This document shows positions 5,034 to 6,282 of a DNA stretch of 6,282 nt, in pieces. Source of the stretch: UBA1181 sp963619325 (lineage in GTDB: Bacteria > Bacteroidota > Bacteroidia > Bacteroidales > Paludibacteraceae); contig CAVEVQ010000049.1 of NCBI GenBank assembly GCA_963619325.1, positions 1 through 6,282 on the forward strand, given 5' to 3'. Every line of letters starts with the position of its first letter. Within the stretch, counting starts at the first letter, position 1. The notes below the pieces were generated by a model. That model was given only the letters and a program-made list of their open reading frames with translations. It made no database searches and was not told the DNA's origin. A program made the position numbers and the translations under genes.

Positions 5034-5515
5034 AGATATTTCATGGTAGTTTAGAAATAGTGGAGTGTCCCAAGATACTCCAGCCCAACCGCAAACTGGA
5101 TTATGGCAAGGGATTCTACACCACGACTTCGGAACAACAATCCAAGGAATGGGTAGAAAGGCGTATGCGAGAAAATGAAGCCGATGGTGGCTTCGTTAAC
5201 ATCTATGAGTTTGACGACAACAAAATGCAAGAACTCAAATGCCTTATATTTTCTGAGCCGACTAAAGAATGGGCAGATTTCGTTATGGCCAACAGAACCA
5301 GAAAAGGTTTTACCCATGATTATGACATTGTGTATGGTCCAGTGGCAAATGATAAGGTGTATCTGCAATTTGGACTGTATGAAAGTGGAGCAATTGGAAT
5401 AGAAACTCTTATTCGTGAACTCAAAACTTACAAATTGGTTGACCAGTATCTTTTCCACACGGACAAAGCATTGGAAACCCTCCACTTCATTGAAGCTATA
5501 AAAATAGGAAAATAA
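5030..5515 (+). CDS. DUF3990 protein, ADP-ribosyltransferase-like (candidate toxin)
   Basis: The protein has 161 residues from the ATG at 5030 (an upstream in-frame extension to 4943 would run through the previous gene and is rejected). DUF3990 is placed among ADP-ribosyltransferase-fold families, enzymes that move ADP-ribose from NAD to a target. Visible hallmarks are FHGS at 4-7, where His5 fits the NAD-binding first strand; DYGKGFYTTTSEQQ at 24-37, the aromatic/STS-like second motif; NIYEFDD at 57-63; HDYDIVYGPVANDK at 96-109; and the C-terminal block DQYLFHTDKALETLHFIEAI at 138-157. Which residue is the catalytic Glu cannot be fixed from one sequence. It is tightly packed between two small genes, so it is probably the effector of a toxin-antitoxin or defence-like cassette. 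Target unknown. Intact, with no frameshift. Confidence 0.85.
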   Translation: MKIFHGSLEIVECPKILQPNRKLDYGKGFYTTTSEQQSKEWVERRMRENEADGGFVNIYEFDDNKMQELKCLIFSEPTKEWADFVMANRTRKGFTHDYDIVYGPVANDKVYLQFGLYESGAIGIETLIRELKTYKLVDQYLFHTDKALETLHFIEAIKIGK

Positions 5516-5516
5516 T

Positions 5517-5735
5517 ATGTTTCAGATAGAGCAAAGCAACCTGCATCTGCTTCTGCCTGGCAAGATAAGTTGGCTGGTAGAATATATGCACGACGAATAC
5601 GGATTCTCGCTACAAGAATGCCTGGACCGCATTTATCATTCAAGTCTTTATAAAAAGTTGTCTACCGAGAGCACCAAGTATTGGCACTTGGGTCCAGTGG
5701 ATTTGTATGACGAACTTAAAGCCGAATTAAAATAA
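5517..5735 (+). CDS. Small conserved-type partner protein of DUF3990 (72 aa)
   Basis: This 72-residue protein starts one base after the previous stop. It has a hydrophobic opening (LHLLLPGKISWLVEYMHDEY, 9-28), a helix with ECLDRIYHSSLYKKL (34-48) and a Trp/Tyr-rich end (KYWHLGPVDLYDELKAELK). Small proteins with the pattern ISWLVEYM...YGFSL.E.L..IY.S.LY..L are regular neighbours of DUF3990 genes; I recall them being grouped with or near DUF3791, but I am not sure of the family name. It is the last gene of the cassette, followed by a hairpin. I infer it belongs to the same functional unit, possibly as a second neutralising or target-binding component. Confidence 0.75.
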   Translation: MFQIEQSNLHLLLPGKISWLVEYMHDEYGFSLQECLDRIYHSSLYKKLSTESTKYWHLGPVDLYDELKAELK

Positions 5736-5743
5736 TGGCATTT

Positions 5744-5773
5744 AGAGGATGTGTCCGCTTTGACACATCCTCT
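5744..5773. terminator. 12-bp hairpin between convergent genes
   Basis: AGAGGATGTGTC (5744-5755) and GACACATCCTCT (5762-5773) are perfectly complementary around the loop CGCTTT. After a T/T mismatch three more pairs can form. There is no good T-tract on either side, but the location, eight bases after the cassette's last stop and eleven before the hsdS stop on the other strand, fits a shared bidirectional terminator. Confidence 0.7.
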
Positions 5774-5784
5774 TAATATATTAC

Positions 5785-6282
5785 TCACAACTCTGCTTCT
5801 ATGCGGTCAAGCTGGGCAAAGAGTTCTTCTATCTTTGACACTATGCGGTGTTGCTCGGCGAGAGGGGGAAGGGGAAAATCTATATTCTCAACAATAGCTT
5901 TTGCAACTCTTTGCTGGCCAACTACACCATTGAATGTTCCTACACATTGCTTAATGAAATAATCTGATTTAAAGAAGTACAATCCATATAATTGGGTTAA
6001 ACACAAAGGACGAAATATTAGAAGTTCCGTTGTTCCTGCACCTATGCCATTAGGCAGATTATCCAAGACCATTGATTTGCGATTCTCCAGGCATGGAGAA
6101 ATCTTGGCAACAGCAATATCTCCGTTTGCGAAATGCGTAAATCCTGATTTGATAGTTCCCCAATTTTTTGTTTCATATGAGAACGTATTGGAAAAGCCAT
6201 CGGAAATATTAGTCATGGGTACAAAGCCAGCTTCAACATCCTCTTTTACTTTATTTTTGGGATTTATTGAGAATATAGCTTT
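5785..6282 (-). CDS. hsdS: Type I restriction-modification specificity subunit HsdS, 5'-partial
   Basis: This is the C-terminal part of the DNA-recognition subunit that gives the HsdR/HsdM complex its target sequence. The frame is open to the window edge; the ATG at 6216 is internal because readable HsdS sequence (IFSINPKNKVKEDVEAGFVP) precedes it. The 165 visible residues form one target-recognition domain, with AGFVPMTNISDGF at 18-30, the FANGDIAVAKISPCLENRK block at 51-69, and AGTTELLIFRP and VGQQRVA near its end. The conserved helix region follows: PLPPLAEQHRIV from 137, then KIEELFAQLDRIEAEL. The protein stops soon after this segment, which fits either the end of a full HsdS or a half-size gene. 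hsdM and hsdR are not in the window. It converges on the DUF3990 cassette across a hairpin. Confidence 0.92.
   Translation of the reverse strand, partial: KAIFSINPKNKVKEDVEAGFVPMTNISDGFSNTFSYETKNWGTIKSGFTHFANGDIAVAKISPCLENRKSMVLDNLPNGIGAGTTELLIFRPLCLTQLYGLYFFKSDYFIKQCVGTFNGVVGQQRVAKAIVENIDFPLPPLAEQHRIVSKIEELFAQLDRIEAEL

Noticed and set aside
1..6282. CRISPR array, tRNA, rRNA or insertion sequence
   Set aside because: No regularly spaced repeats, cloverleaf sequence, rRNA segments or transposase frame were seen.

Overview
This window looks like chromosome of a Bacteroidota (Bacteroidales) bacterium, probably Prevotella- or Bacteroides-like. The evidence is promoters of the TTTG-N19/20-TAnnTTTG type, A-rich leaders without Shine-Dalgarno sequences before most genes, a Lnb_N/DUF4105 membrane protein, a small protein that resembles a type IX secretion C-terminal domain, and a DUF3791/DUF3990 gene set. 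Genus assignment is inference.

Layout. (1) 1-669: C-terminal catalytic part of a tyrosine recombinase, cut by the window edge. (2) 670-1040: no gene, but rich in repeats. It holds three copies of a CATTTCGRGCAAAA-like motif, a 14-bp inverted repeat and a compact 23-bp palindrome, and is a candidate end of the element carrying the integrase. (3) 1041-4655: a block of ordinary chromosomal genes, all on +. It has a hotdog-fold thioesterase, a two-gene operon (CTD-like small secreted protein plus DUF4105 membrane protein, ATGA overlap, good promoter), two tiny overlapping lipoprotein genes not previously obvious because of their size, and the glycolytic gene gap followed by a strong terminator. 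(4) 4656-5735: a palindrome followed by a tightly packed three-gene cassette (DUF3791-like, DUF3990 ADP-ribosyltransferase-like, small partner), which looks like a toxin-antitoxin or defence module. (5) 5744-6282: a 12-bp hairpin between convergent genes, then the 3' part of a type I restriction specificity gene (hsdS) on the minus strand, cut by the window edge.

Reading: a conserved housekeeping block around gap lies between accessory DNA, with an integrase end on the left and a toxin-like cassette plus restriction-modification gene on the right. The most interesting items are the DUF3791-DUF3990 cassette beside hsdS, the repeat array next to the integrase, the overlapping mini-lipoprotein pair upstream of gap, and the stand-alone CTD-like protein coupled to a possible permuted papain-fold membrane enzyme.
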